Program-made: the position numbers and the translations under genes | Shown here: piece after piece, positions 23,453-32,350 of the stretch | Layout: each line of letters begins with the position of its first letter | How positions within the stretch are numbered: position 1 is the first letter of the stretch | Notes under the pieces: generated by a model | What the model was told of the DNA's origin: nothing | Databases searched by the model: none | What the model saw: only the letters and a program-made list of their open reading frames with translations | DNA from: Olsenella sp. KH3B4 | GTDB taxonomy: Bacteria; Actinomycetota; Coriobacteriia; Coriobacteriales; Atopobiaceae | Reading direction: 5' to 3' | Assembly (NCBI GenBank): GCA_900111695.1 | Contig: FOHD01000009.1 | Coordinates: 21,415-85,414 of the forward strand | Length of the DNA: 64,000 nt

Positions 23453-24608
23453 ACGAGGTCCTCCTCATGCGCAAGGACGCGAGGGCGAGAAACACGAGCG
23501 CCATCATCAGCAGGGCGGCGAAGCTCTCGAGAAAGGCGCCGGGCGTGTCGTAGTAGAGCAGCGCGTAGAAGCAGTTGGTTGTCTGCCAGAGGGGGTTTAC
23601 GTGCGCAAGTGCCGGCGCTGTGGCCTCGATGGAGTCTGCAAGCTGCTGCGAGGCAGTGCCGTAGAGGCCCGTGAAGAGCGAGAGCAGGCAGGTAATGCCG
23701 GATATCATCCCCGTCTCCATGCGAGGGGCGGTCCCGCAGAGAGCGCCGGCCGCGCACGCCATGAGCGACGACGCCGCAAGCGCGCCAACCACACCCGGAA
23801 CGTTTTCGCCAAAGGGAACGTCCGCGACGCCCCACATGAAGAGGGTCGCTGCAATCAGGCACGCAAGCTGGCAAAGCCACGCGCCGAGAAGCGCTCCCAC
23901 GAGCATGCGCCAGCGATGCACGGCGGCGAGTGTCTGCCGGGCGCCCAGCGGTCCCGCGGTGGGCAGAAGCCGACGCACCGACTCCATTGCGGCGGTGGCT
24001 CCCATGCCGGTAGCCATGGCGAGAAGCGCGTAGTAGTAGCGCGCGTCGGCGCTGGGCGGGTTCTTGGTTGCGGAGAGTCGCACCGTCTGGACGGCGTTGC
24101 CGGTAAAGGCGCTTAGGGCGTCGCCGGTGGCGAGAAGCTCAGGCCGCGTGACCGCGACCTTCTCGATGGCGTTTCGCGCGTGCAAGTAGAAGTCGAGAAC
24201 CTCGACAAGAAACGAGGTGGGGAGGCTGCCGTTCTCGGCGATGCCCGCGTGGGTAACGTTGAGCTGCGGCGTGCCCTCGCCGTCCACCGTGAGATAGGCG
24301 TCAACCTCGCCCGCGTCTGCCGCGGCCTTCGCCTCTGCGGAGCTCTCGTAGTAGGTGACGTCGCATATGCGCTGGTCGGATGAGGCGTCCGAGATTGCCT
24401 GGATTGTCTCGTCCAGCCCAAGGGCGGCCGTGTAGTTCTCGTCACGCACCACGCCCAGCGTGGAGCCCACGGCTGTGTAAGCGTCTTCGATCCCCGAGAA
24501 CATACCCATGAAGATGCAGGTCATGATGATGGGGAAGGCCAGCACCCACACAAGGAGGGCCTTGTCGCGCACGAGCGAGAGCACACTGTTCCTTAGGCTT
24601 GCGAGCAT
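23439..24608 (-). CDS. ABC-2 type exporter permease (first)
   Basis: 389 residues with the same architecture as its downstream paralogue: one N-terminal helix (DKALLVWVLAFPIIMTCIFMGMFSGI), a soluble extracytoplasmic segment (about 40-195), and five to six C-terminal helices including VVGALAASSLMACAAGALCGTAPRMETGMISGITCLLSLFTGLYGTAS. The family is ABC2_membrane_3. It begins 9 bp after the ATPase stop and overlaps the next permease gene by 14 bp. Two distinct permeases with one ATPase are typical of heterodimeric ABC-2 efflux systems. Confidence 0.85.
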   Translation of the reverse strand: MLASLRNSVLSLVRDKALLVWVLAFPIIMTCIFMGMFSGIEDAYTAVGSTLGVVRDENYTAALGLDETIQAISDASSDQRICDVTYYESSAEAKAAADAGEVDAYLTVDGEGTPQLNVTHAGIAENGSLPTSFLVEVLDFYLHARNAIEKVAVTRPELLATGDALSAFTGNAVQTVRLSATKNPPSADARYYYALLAMATGMGATAAMESVRRLLPTAGPLGARQTLAAVHRWRMLVGALLGAWLCQLACLIAATLFMWGVADVPFGENVPGVVGALAASSLMACAAGALCGTAPRMETGMISGITCLLSLFTGLYGTASQQLADSIEATAPALAHVNPLWQTTNCFYALLYYDTPGAFLESFAALLMMALVFLALASLRMRRTSYDHL

Positions 24609-24617
24609 GGTTGCCCC

Positions 24618-25571
24618 CTAGGCCTCGTCGCGCAGGGCGCGGCCAGTGATCTCGAGGAAGACGTCGTTCAGCGTGGGCGGCTCGGAGAGCACGCGCCCGT
24701 ACGAGACGCCCGCCCCCGAGAGCACGCCCAGAACGTCCGCCAGGTTGTGCGCGCCCGAGGTGCACTGCACGTGCAGCACGCTGGCGTCCATCTCGGCCGC
24801 GCGCACGTGGGGAAGCGACCGCACGTGCTCGAGCGTGGCATCGTCCATCTCGTCCACCTCCACCGAGATTTTCTCGCCCGTGCCTACCATGCCCTTGAGC
24901 TCGTCGGCGGTGCCACTTGCCACGCTGCGCCCGTGATCCATGATCATGATGCGCGAGCAGAGCCGCTCGACCTCCTCCATGTAGTGCGAGGTGTAGATGA
25001 CGGTGGCGCCCCCGGCGTTGAGGCGCTCGATGCCCGAGAGGATCGACTCGCGGCTCTGCGGGTCCACGGCTACGGTGGGCTCGTCCATGATGATGAGCTC
25101 GGGCCGGTGCGCGATGCCGCAGGCGATGTTGAGGCGCCGAAGCAGGCCGCCGGAGAGCTTCTTGGGGCGAAAGCCCTCGAACTTCTGGAGCCCCACGAAC
25201 TCGATGGCCTCGTCCACCAGCTCGCGGCGGCGCGCGCGGTCGCTCACGTAGAGTGCGCAGAAGCTGTCCACGTTCTCGCGCACGGTGAGCTCGTCAAAGA
25301 CGGCGACCTCCTGCGGCACCACGCCGATGCGGCGCTTGAGCTGGTAGCTGTTGGGACGCATGGGCTGGCCAAAGAGCTCTATCTCGCCATGGTCGTACGA
25401 GAGGAGCTGCAGGATGCAGTTGATGGTAGTGGTCTTGCCCGAGCCATTGGGGCCGAGAAGCCCAAAGACCTCGCCCGGGGCGATGTCCAACGACAGGTGG
25501 TCCACGGCCACTAGCTCCCCGTAGCGCTTGACCAGGTTGCGGATACGAACGACGGCCTCGCTCGACGCCAT
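24618..25571 (-). CDS. ABC exporter ATP-binding protein
   Basis: 317 residues. Walker [10 protein letters not shown] (about 39-47), Q-loop VVPQEVAVF, signature [13 protein letters not shown] (Leu replaces the usual Gln/Met after LSGG), Walker [15 protein letters not shown]-loop [11 protein letters not shown]-terminal extension of about 90 residues ([28 protein letters not shown]...[18 protein letters not shown]) is the DUF4162 type seen in drug-export ATPases such as DrrA. Start ATG 25571 has GAGAGGAG in front; the longer reading to 25667 is unsupported. First gene of the export operon, divergent from the two-component system. Confidence 0.93.
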   Translation of the reverse strand: MASSEAVVRIRNLVKRYGELVAVDHLSLDIAPGEVFGLLGPNGSGKTTTINCILQLLSYDHGEIELFGQPMRPNSYQLKRRIGVVPQEVAVFDELTVRENVDSFCALYVSDRARRRELVDEAIEFVGLQKFEGFRPKKLSGGLLRRLNIACGIAHRPELIIMDEPTVAVDPQSRESILSGIERLNAGGATVIYTSHYMEEVERLCSRIMIMDHGRSVASGTADELKGMVGTGEKISVEVDEMDDATLEHVRSLPHVRAAEMDASVLHVQCTSGAHNLADVLGVLSGAGVSYGRVLSEPPTLNDVFLEITGRALRDEA

Positions 25572-25628
25572 GGTGGCTCCTCTCGTCTGCCCTGGGAATA
25601 GTGTTGCGCTGTTGTTGCTGCGCGGGAA

Positions 25629-25729
25629 GTGAGGGGTGTCACCGCTTGCGCAGGTGAGGGGTGACAAATGTCATGGGTTTAGCCGATGAGCGACGCGCAG
25701 CGCGGGGACGCTTACGGCGTTCGTATAAT
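25629..25729. promoter_or_regulatory. Divergent control region: direct repeats and -10 for a leaderless kinase mRNA
   Basis: Direct repeats GTGAGGGGTG at 25629-25638 and 25654-25663 (25 bp apart), continuing TCACC and ACA, lie between the divergent ABC operon and the kinase gene; they are good candidates for binding by the cognate LuxR-type regulator. A consensus -10, TATAAT, is at 25724-25729, only 7 nt before ATG 25737, so the kinase transcript would have no 5' leader. No good -35 is visible, as expected if an activator is needed. Confidence 0.55.
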
Positions 25730-25736
25730 TGCGGCC

Positions 25737-26834
25737 ATGGAAAGAATTGCCGACAAGTGTGTGGCGCTTCTCGCCTGTCTGGCCCTTGTGGCGCTGACGG
25801 GCGAGGTGGACGTCGTGTGCGTGGTGGCGCTGCTCGTTGCCGTGGGCGCGAGCGCTGGCTTCGAGCTTGCCCGCGGGCGGCGGCCGGTTGCCGCCGAGGC
25901 CGTGTGCTGTGCGGCGTGCGTGGCTGCCGCGCTGGTGCCGGGGGCTTGGGCGGCGCTGCCGCTCACGTGCTACGACCTGCCCCGCATTCGCGCGCGGTGG
26001 GTGTTGGCGTTGGCGCCGTGCTGCGTCGTGTGGACGTGGCTGGCGGGGCTGGCCGGGGGGACGGCGGCGGTTCTTCTCGCCCTGGTGGCCTGCTCGCTGG
26101 CGCTTTCTCTGCGCTGCGGACGTGCCGTTGGGCTTGAGCGCCAGCTCCACGGCCTGCAGGACGACCTCCAGGATAAGGTCATTGACCTGCGCGAGAAGAA
26201 CCGCGAGCTCGAGGACGCGCGCGAGTACGAGTCACACGCCGCCGCGCTGGCAGAGCGCACGCGCATTGCTCGCGAGATTCACGACTCCGTGGGCCACCAG
26301 CTCACGCGGCTGGTGCTCGAGGTTGAGGCGCTCAAGGTGGTGCACCGCGCGGATCCCGATGTCGTGGCGGAGCTGGGCGAGCTTTCTGACGGGCTGGGCG
26401 AGGCGCTCACCTCCATGCGCGCAAGCGTCCACGCGCTGGAGGACTCGGCCGTCGATGTGGGCGTTGAGCTCAACCGGCTGGCCGGCCAGAGCGGCATCGC
26501 TCGCGTAGACGTGGCCTGCAACTTTGAGGCTGCGCCACCCGCCGAGGTGAGCCGCTGCCTGGTTTCCGTTACGCGCGAGGCGCTTACGAACGCGGCCCGC
26601 CACGCGCGTGCCGCGCACGCGACGGTACGGGCGGCGGAGCTTCCCGGCATCTGGCAGCTGCGCGTCGAGAACGACGGCGACGTGCCGGCGGACGCGGCTG
26701 GCCTCGAGGGGCGCGGCATGGGGCTGCGCGGCATGCGCGAGCGGGTTGAGGGGCTTGGCGGCACGCTGCTGGTGAGCTCGGACGGGCGGCGCTTCTCGGT
26801 GTTCGCGTCGATTCCCAGGAAGGGGCAGGCATGA
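25737..26834 (+). CDS. DesK-type sensor histidine kinase
   Basis: 365 residues. Four to five membrane helices (about 8-125) without a large extracellular domain make this an intramembrane-sensing kinase. A coiled coil (LQDDLQDKVIDLREKNRELEDAREYES) is followed by the HisKA_3 motif RIAREIHDSVGHQLTRLV with His182, and a HATPase domain (EALTNAARHARAAHATV; GRGMGLRGMRERVEGLGG). There is no ribosome site before the ATG at 25737 and a TATAAT lies 7 nt upstream, so leaderless translation is likely. The stop overlaps the regulator start (ATGA). It presumably senses the compound exported by the divergent ABC system. Confidence 0.88.
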   Translation: MERIADKCVALLACLALVALTGEVDVVCVVALLVAVGASAGFELARGRRPVAAEAVCCAACVAAALVPGAWAALPLTCYDLPRIRARWVLALAPCCVVWTWLAGLAGGTAAVLLALVACSLALSLRCGRAVGLERQLHGLQDDLQDKVIDLREKNRELEDAREYESHAAALAERTRIAREIHDSVGHQLTRLVLEVEALKVVHRADPDVVAELGELSDGLGEALTSMRASVHALEDSAVDVGVELNRLAGQSGIARVDVACNFEAAPPAEVSRCLVSVTREALTNAARHARAAHATVRAAELPGIWQLRVENDGDVPADAAGLEGRGMGLRGMRERVEGLGGTLLVSSDGRRFSVFASIPRKGQA

Positions 26835-27457
26835 GGGTCATCGTGGTGGACGACGACGCTATTGTGGTGCGCTCGCTGGCGACTATTCTCGGTGCGGAGC
26901 CAGATGTCGAGGTGGTTGGAACGGGAACGAGCGGCGAGGATGCCGTCTCGCTTTTCTCGTCCTGCTCGCCCGACGTGGTGCTTATGGACATCCAGATGCC
27001 GGGGGGAGACGGGCTGAGCGCTGCCGAGAAGATCCTGGCCGCCGATCCCGCCGCGCGCGTGGTCTTTCTCACCACGTTCTCTGACGACGACTACATTGTG
27101 CGGGCACTGCGTCTTGGGGCACGCGGTTACCTCATCAAGCAGGACGTGGCCACCATCGCGCCGGCGCTGAGGTCGGTGATGGCGGGGCAGAGCGTGCTTG
27201 AGGGCGAGGTGCTGGCAAGGGCCGCGGAGCTCTCTGCCAGCGCGCAGCGGCCGCGGGAGGGGGAGCCCCAGATGCGTGGGCTCACCGAGCGCGAGCGAGA
27301 GGTGGTGCGCGCCATTGCGGACGGGATGAGCAACGCGGAGGTTGCGGAGGCGCTCTACATGAGCGAGGGGACGGTGCGCAACCACATCTCGTCGATCCTC
27401 GCGAAGCTGGGGCTGCGCAACCGCACGCAGATTGCGGTGTACTACTACCGGGGCTAG
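26831..27457 (+). CDS. LuxR/NarL-family response regulator
   Basis: 208 residues. Receiver: MRVIVVDDDAIVVRSLATIL with acidic residues 8-10, phospho-acceptor Asp53 in VVLMDIQMPGGDG, Thr/Lys switch positions FLTTFSDDDY and YLIKQD. The C-terminal HTH is MRGLTEREREVVRAIADGMSNAEVAEALYMSEGTVRNHISSILAKLGLRNRTQ. Coupled by a 4-bp overlap to the kinase gene. The likely targets are its own promoter and the divergent ABC operon, where direct repeats are present. It ends at repeat D copy 2. Confidence 0.94.
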   Translation: MRVIVVDDDAIVVRSLATILGAEPDVEVVGTGTSGEDAVSLFSSCSPDVVLMDIQMPGGDGLSAAEKILAADPAARVVFLTTFSDDDYIVRALRLGARGYLIKQDVATIAPALRSVMAGQSVLEGEVLARAAELSASAQRPREGEPQMRGLTEREREVVRAIADGMSNAEVAEALYMSEGTVRNHISSILAKLGLRNRTQIAVYYYRG

Positions 27458-27467
27458 GGCGCCCCGC

Positions 27468-27550
27468 CGCGGGATTGAACTCCCCGGCAATGGAATCCCA
27501 TTGCCGGGGAATGGGATCCCATTGCCGGGGAACTTAATCCCAATCCCGCG
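27468..27550. repeat. Repeat D copy 2 (tandem palindromes, likely bidirectional terminator)
   Basis: Same build as copy 1: outer CGCGGGATT / AATCCCGCG around two CCCCGGCAATGG-type palindromes, ending AACTTAATCCC. Placed exactly between the convergent response-regulator and nitrilase genes. Confidence 0.85.
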
Positions 27551-27562
27551 TGGCGCCGGGGG

Positions 27563-28495
27563 CTAGATGTCGTTCACCTCTAGTCGCACGGCGTCGGGGC
27601 GCGCGTAGTGCCCCACGGGGTCGAACTCCCACTTCGACGCAGGTACCTCCTGCATGTCGAGCGTGGCGTAGAGAATGCCGTCGTTGTCCCAGAGCGGCTC
27701 CCCTCCAGGTACGGGGTGGCCAAATGGGTCGACTACGCTCGAGCCGCCGCGATACACCACCTCGGGCAGGCGCGCCACCTCGGGCGAGGCGAGAAGATCT
27801 GCCGGATAATCGTCGCGCAGCAGGTAGGGGGCGCAGTTCACCACAAAGCAGCGACCCTCAATGGCGATGTGCTCGACCGTTGCCTGCCATTCGGGGTTGC
27901 CGTTGGTGTTGGGGGCAAGGTAGATGGCCACGCCCTTCTGGTAGAGCGCCGCACGCGCCAGCGGCATGTAGTTCTCCCAGCAGATGAGGGTGCCCATGGG
28001 GCCCCACGGCGTTTGGCTCACAGGGAAGTAGTGGTCTTGCGCGTCTCCCCACACCAGGCGCTCGGCGCCGGTGGGCTTGAGCTTGCGGTGCCAGGCGTCA
28101 AGGTGGCCGTCGGGCGCAAAGACCAGGTTGGTGTTGTAGAGCGTGCCCGAGGTGGCGTCGCGCTCGGAAACGCCCACGCTCACCCAGGCACCCGTTTCTC
28201 TCGCCGCGGCTGCTATGGCCTCGGTCTCCGGGCCGCCTACCACAACCGAACCGTCGTAGTAGCGCTTCCACAGCTCCTTGCTGCCGCTTTCGCGAGCGCC
28301 TACCACAAAGCCAAAGGTCATACCGTGAGGATAGCCGGGAATGAGGAGCTCCGGCAGCACAACGAGGTCGCTTGGGCGCTCCTCCGCCACGCGGTGGATG
28401 GCGTCAAGTGCCCCGGCCAGGCAGGCATCGCGGTCGAACGGCCGGGGCCGCGACTGTACCACGGCAACCTTGCACGAGTCCTGGATGTCTCTCAT
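27563..28495 (-). CDS. Nitrilase (carbon-nitrogen hydrolase)
   Basis: 310 residues with the Glu-Lys-Cys catalytic triad: Glu49 in VVLPELLIPGYP, Lys138 in WHRKLKPTGAERLVW, and Cys172 in GTLICWENYMPLAR. The CWEN context and the terminal GHYARPDAVRL block are features of true nitrilases, which convert nitriles to carboxylic acids and ammonia, rather than of amidases or NAD-synthase domains. Length fits the family. GGAGG lies before ATG 28495. It is an isolated gene with no operon partners, so its substrate and regulation are unknown. It ends at repeat D copy 2. Confidence 0.9.
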   Translation of the reverse strand: MRDIQDSCKVAVVQSRPRPFDRDACLAGALDAIHRVAEERPSDLVVLPELLIPGYPHGMTFGFVVGARESGSKELWKRYYDGSVVVGGPETEAIAAAARETGAWVSVGVSERDATSGTLYNTNLVFAPDGHLDAWHRKLKPTGAERLVWGDAQDHYFPVSQTPWGPMGTLICWENYMPLARAALYQKGVAIYLAPNTNGNPEWQATVEHIAIEGRCFVVNCAPYLLRDDYPADLLASPEVARLPEVVYRGGSSVVDPFGHPVPGGEPLWDNDGILYATLDMQEVPASKWEFDPVGHYARPDAVRLEVNDI

Positions 28496-28642
28496 TGGTG
28501 CCTCCGTACGGGGATGGGGTATATGGCGGGGACAATTGTAGTGCCGAGAAGAGCGACTGGCTAGCGCGGCTAGCGGGGTTGATTACGGCCGACGACGGTG
28601 CCGAGGTTCTCGCCGCCACTGCGACCCTCCCGACTCGATCTG

Positions 28643-28723
28643 CAGAGAATGTCGCTATTTCTCAAAACGGCCATGCGCCAACTGGGGAAACCTCGGTGAG
28701 GATTAAGAAATAGCGATATTCTC
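28643..28723. repeat. Repeat C copy 2
   Basis: Ends CAGAGAATGTCGCTATTTCT and AGAAATAGCGATATTCTC are inverted repeats. The core reads CCAACTGGGGAAACC then GGATTAAG, shared with copy 3. Located between the divergent nitrilase and DOPA-dioxygenase genes. Confidence 0.82.
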
Positions 28724-28923
28724 CGGGAAGGGGGTGCGGCGCCGGGGCAGCCGGGGCCATCGGAGCCGCCGGGGCAGGAGTGGCGCGCCAAGCTGTCGTT
28801 CTCGGTACCTTAAAAGATACCTATTGCATGGCATTTCTCGCCGCGTAGAATAGAGCCCAGAAGGTAGATACAAAACAAGTACCAAGTAGCATTAATGGAC
28901 AAGTCTCGACAATGAAGGACAAG

Positions 28924-29697
28924 ATGGCAAACAAAAGGCAGATGACGGTGTTTGTGGGCCACGGCGATCCCATGATGGCGCTCCGCGATGACGAGGTGGC
29001 GCACGGTCTGCGCGCAATGGGCGAGAAAATCCTGGCAGACGAGCCGCGCGCGATTCTCGCCGTCTCGGCCCACTGGTTCACGCGAGGAACGCTCGTGCAG
29101 AGCGACCCCACGCCGCGTCAGGTGAACGACATGTACGGTTTCCCGCCGGAGCTCTACGCGATCAAGTATCGCCCTGCCGGCAGCGCCGAGCTCACCGCTC
29201 GCGTGAGGCAGCTCTTGGGCAGCGACGTGGAAGTGGACGACACCTGGGGCATCGACCACGGCGTCTGGACTCCGCTCCACCACATGCTCCCCAAGGCCAA
29301 CGTGCCTGTGGTGGAGCTCTCGGTGAACGGCCTGGCCGACGCCCGCTACGCCTATGACCTGGGACGTCGCCTTGTACCTCTGCGCGACGAGGGGTTTGTG
29401 GTGCTGGGAAGCGGCAACGTGGTGCACAACCTGCGCGAGGCCGACTGGAACAACCCCGCGGGCACGCCTGCCTGCATCGAGTTTGATTCCGCGGTGCGCG
29501 CCGCGGTAGAGGCGCGCGATGACGAGAAGGTCATTGCCTACGAGCGGCTGCCGCATGCGTCCTACGCCGTGCCCACGCCCGACCACTACCTGCCGCTGCT
29601 TACGGTCCTTGGCGCCTCCGAGGGCGAGAAGCCCGAGGTCTTCAATGACGTTCGCAACCTCGGCGCTATATCGATGACCAGCTACGCGTTTGCGTGA
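28924..29697 (+). CDS. ygiD: Class III extradiol (4,5-DOPA-type) dioxygenase, YgiD family
   Basis: 257 residues. The LigB-like fold binds a divalent metal through conserved residues: His13 in FVGHGDPMMAL, His in AVSAHWFTRG, the acid/base region DDTWGIDHGVWTPLHHM, and His in LPHASYAVPTPDHYLPLL. This matches the YgiD/DODA family; bacterial members cleave aromatic catechols in vitro, but the physiological substrate is uncertain. ATG 28924 is preferred to ATG 28912 because AAGGA (28915-28919) then acts as ribosome site. The region upstream is unusually AT-rich for this genome. Monocistronic. Confidence 0.88.
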   Translation: MANKRQMTVFVGHGDPMMALRDDEVAHGLRAMGEKILADEPRAILAVSAHWFTRGTLVQSDPTPRQVNDMYGFPPELYAIKYRPAGSAELTARVRQLLGSDVEVDDTWGIDHGVWTPLHHMLPKANVPVVELSVNGLADARYAYDLGRRLVPLRDEGFVVLGSGNVVHNLREADWNNPAGTPACIEFDSAVRAAVEARDDEKVIAYERLPHASYAVPTPDHYLPLLTVLGASEGEKPEVFNDVRNLGAISMTSYAFA

Positions 29698-29797
29698 CGG
29701 CGAGAAGCCCGGCGCCCCCGCGTCCAGCGCCGCCGCGCCCGCCCCAGCACCCGGCGCCGCCACCGCCGCCCTCGTGGCCGCCCTCGCCCCCGTGCTC

Positions 29798-32227
29798 CTA
29801 CACCAGCCGCAACCGCTGTGCCTCACTCGCTGCCTGTGCGCGGCGGCTTACGCCCAGCTTGGCAAGGATGTGACACACGTGGGTCTTCACCGTGGACAGC
29901 TTCACGCCGAGAAGCTCGCCAATCTCGGCGTTGGTCTTGTTCTGGCAGATGAGGCGTAGGACCTGTCGCTCGGTCTCGGTGAGTTGAATGGAGGGCAGCT
30001 CGGAGGGGTCGACTGTGCCAGCAAGGAGCTGCGGATAGAACGACGCCTGCGCACGCGCCCCCTTGATCAGCCGCGCAAGCTGCTCCTTCTCGGCGTCGCT
30101 AATATCGTCGCGCTCGGAGAACTCCAGCAGGAGCGGCAGCACCGCGCCACCGTACTGCGTGATCGTGCGCACGTATCCGTAGCAGCGCGCCGCTGCCAGC
30201 GCATGCGAAAGCCACCGACCCCAGTCCTTCTCGCCAAGGCGCCACGCCGCAATCGACGCCAGAATGTCAAAGTGAATGGTGTCGATGACCCTGCCGCACA
30301 GCGTGATGTATTCGGTGAGCGCCGCCATGAGCATGCGGGCCTCCGAAAAGCGTCCCTCCGCTGTGTACGCCTGGCAAACGGTGATATAGACGTATCGATC
30401 CATGTAGAAGAGTCGCTCCGAGAGGTCCGGCGCATTCTCCTCCAGCCAAGTGTGGACGCGTTCCCACTCGCCCAGCCGCATCCACGCACGGCAGCGCAGT
30501 GCTTCGAGGTTCATGAGGATACGTCTGGTCTCGGGGCTATCGTCCTGCGAGAGCCGGCGGCGAAGCGCACCGAGAAGAGAGAGCGCCTGGCGCGCGTCTC
30601 CCTGATCGATTAGGCAGCGGCACTGGATTCCCACGGCGGCGAACTCGAGCGAAGGGGTCCCGGCACGCTGTATCCTGGGGAGCATGGCGTTAACCCGTGC
30701 GAGGTAGATCGTTACGTCCTCGCCCTTCTCGAACTTGCTCTCGCACAGCCCGATCTCTGCAATGCCCACGCCCATGCGCCCCAGCGCCTTGCTTGCAACC
30801 CTGCTTATCGCACGGGCGGTCGTATCGTCGGACGGGACCCAAGGACTCAGGTCGCGTCCGCCGTTGAGAACGCTTGGCAGGCCGCTTGTAACAGAGAGCA
30901 TAAGCTCGGGGTTGTCGCCCCCGCGCATCTTGGCCAGCGCAGAAACGGAAGCGACGATGCTTGCCGGCTGCCTATGGGGAAGCGAAATGTCAAGATAGGC
31001 CAGGTAGGACTGGGCAAGGCGACGCTCCTCGGCCGTGCGCTCAGGCGCCTTTGCGTAGTTTTCGAGTGCGTCGTACCAGCCCTCCGACCTTGCGATGCTC
31101 ATGGCCATGGACTCCAGCATGGACATGATGCGCATGAGGCGCGGAGAAGAGAGAACAACATCCTCTGGCAGCTCGTGGCAGTAGTGCTCAAGCTCGTAGT
31201 AGCTGCCGCTTGCAGGGTTGAGGCGTGCGTGCTCGTCGAGGATGGCGAGCATGCGGCTGTGATCCTTGAGCCGTGAGCAAAGCTCAAGTGCGCTCTTGAA
31301 GTTTCCCCGGGATTCGTAATAGCCAATGACTCGGTTGACAATATCGATGGAAGCAACGTTATCGCGCCTACGAGCACGCTCCCACTTGCAGAAGTCGAGC
31401 ATTCCCTCGCTGACCTTCCACGTGTTTGCTTCACGAGTGATGAAGCTCGTCGCGTGATGGAGGGCGTTCAGCAGGCGCGACCCCTCCTCCTCTCCAAGCG
31501 CATTGACGATAAGGTCGTCGTCAATGGTGTCGAAGAGGGGAACCAGAAGTAGGACGTCCTGGGTCTTCTCGTCAAAGCGGCGCTCAAACTCGCTCTCGAA
31601 GTATGTCATGACCTCGTTGCGGAGGCTTGCTTCCCAAGTTGAGTCACCGTCGCGCAGGATGTGAACAACAGCCGTGGCAACCGCCATGGGATAGCGCTCG
31701 GACGCGGTCGCGATGCGCTCCACAAGCTCGGGCGTGGAGGGAATCCCATTTGCGATAAGTAGGTGGGCGATGTCCGCGTCGGTGAAGAAGAGGTCCTCTG
31801 CGGTAACGATGAGCAGCTCTCCGTTGGCGAAGAAGGGGGTGAGCCAGCCGGGCATGGGTGCGCGGGAAAGGAAGACAAAGCGCGTGCTGGTGCAGCGAGA
31901 GACAACGGCTGCCAGTGCGGATCCCTGCTTGTTGGTGACAGAGTCGTGGATGTTGTCGACAAGGACGGCATCGTGCTTCTCGGCATCTTGGACGGTCACT
32001 GCCCGAGCAACGTCGACAGCGGCGGCATCGATCTTGAGCACGTCAAGACCCTGGAGCATGCGGCGTGCAAACTCGGACTTGCCAAAGCCGAGCGGGGCGC
32101 AGACAAATGCCAGCCGCGTACGATCCCATTGTGGCTGCAGGCACTCGTCAAGTTCGAGGGGAACCTTGACTAGCATGGCCAACCACCTGCGCATAGTTGG
32201 TTTCGGGTGCGTTGTGATGACAGCCAT
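29798..32227 (-). CDS. MalT-like large ATP-dependent LuxR-family regulator
   Basis: 809 residues. N-terminal NTPase: Walker A-like VCAPLGFGKSEFARRM (about 43-56), Walker B-like DAVLVDNIHD (about 85-94), FVFLSRAP sensor region. A long helical, TPR-like middle (about 330-730) is followed by a C-terminal LuxR helix-turn-helix, IQLTETERQVLRLICQNKTNAEIGELLGVKLSTVKTHVCHILAKLGVSRRAQAASEA. This is the MalT/LAL layout, in which an inducer and ATP drive oligomerisation and activation. The ribosome site AAGGTGAAGG precedes ATG 32227. Targets are unknown; the adjacent ABC-exporter remnant may once have been one. Confidence 0.87.
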   Translation of the reverse strand: MAVITTHPKPTMRRWLAMLVKVPLELDECLQPQWDRTRLAFVCAPLGFGKSEFARRMLQGLDVLKIDAAAVDVARAVTVQDAEKHDAVLVDNIHDSVTNKQGSALAAVVSRCTSTRFVFLSRAPMPGWLTPFFANGELLIVTAEDLFFTDADIAHLLIANGIPSTPELVERIATASERYPMAVATAVVHILRDGDSTWEASLRNEVMTYFESEFERRFDEKTQDVLLLVPLFDTIDDDLIVNALGEEEGSRLLNALHHATSFITREANTWKVSEGMLDFCKWERARRRDNVASIDIVNRVIGYYESRGNFKSALELCSRLKDHSRMLAILDEHARLNPASGSYYELEHYCHELPEDVVLSSPRLMRIMSMLESMAMSIARSEGWYDALENYAKAPERTAEERRLAQSYLAYLDISLPHRQPASIVASVSALAKMRGGDNPELMLSVTSGLPSVLNGGRDLSPWVPSDDTTARAISRVASKALGRMGVGIAEIGLCESKFEKGEDVTIYLARVNAMLPRIQRAGTPSLEFAAVGIQCRCLIDQGDARQALSLLGALRRRLSQDDSPETRRILMNLEALRCRAWMRLGEWERVHTWLEENAPDLSERLFYMDRYVYITVCQAYTAEGRFSEARMLMAALTEYITLCGRVIDTIHFDILASIAAWRLGEKDWGRWLSHALAAARCYGYVRTITQYGGAVLPLLLEFSERDDISDAEKEQLARLIKGARAQASFYPQLLAGTVDPSELPSIQLTETERQVLRLICQNKTNAEIGELLGVKLSTVKTHVCHILAKLGVSRRAQAASEAQRLRLV

Positions 32228-32350
32228 GCCATAAGTGCGCCTTCACCTTTCTCTAGAAAGTGGATGTCCAATCGAGCGGTGCGCAAGCTTGCTCGATGGC
32301 CTAATGGTACGCGAGACGAACAGGGCCGTGCGTCCAAAAAAACAACGGCA

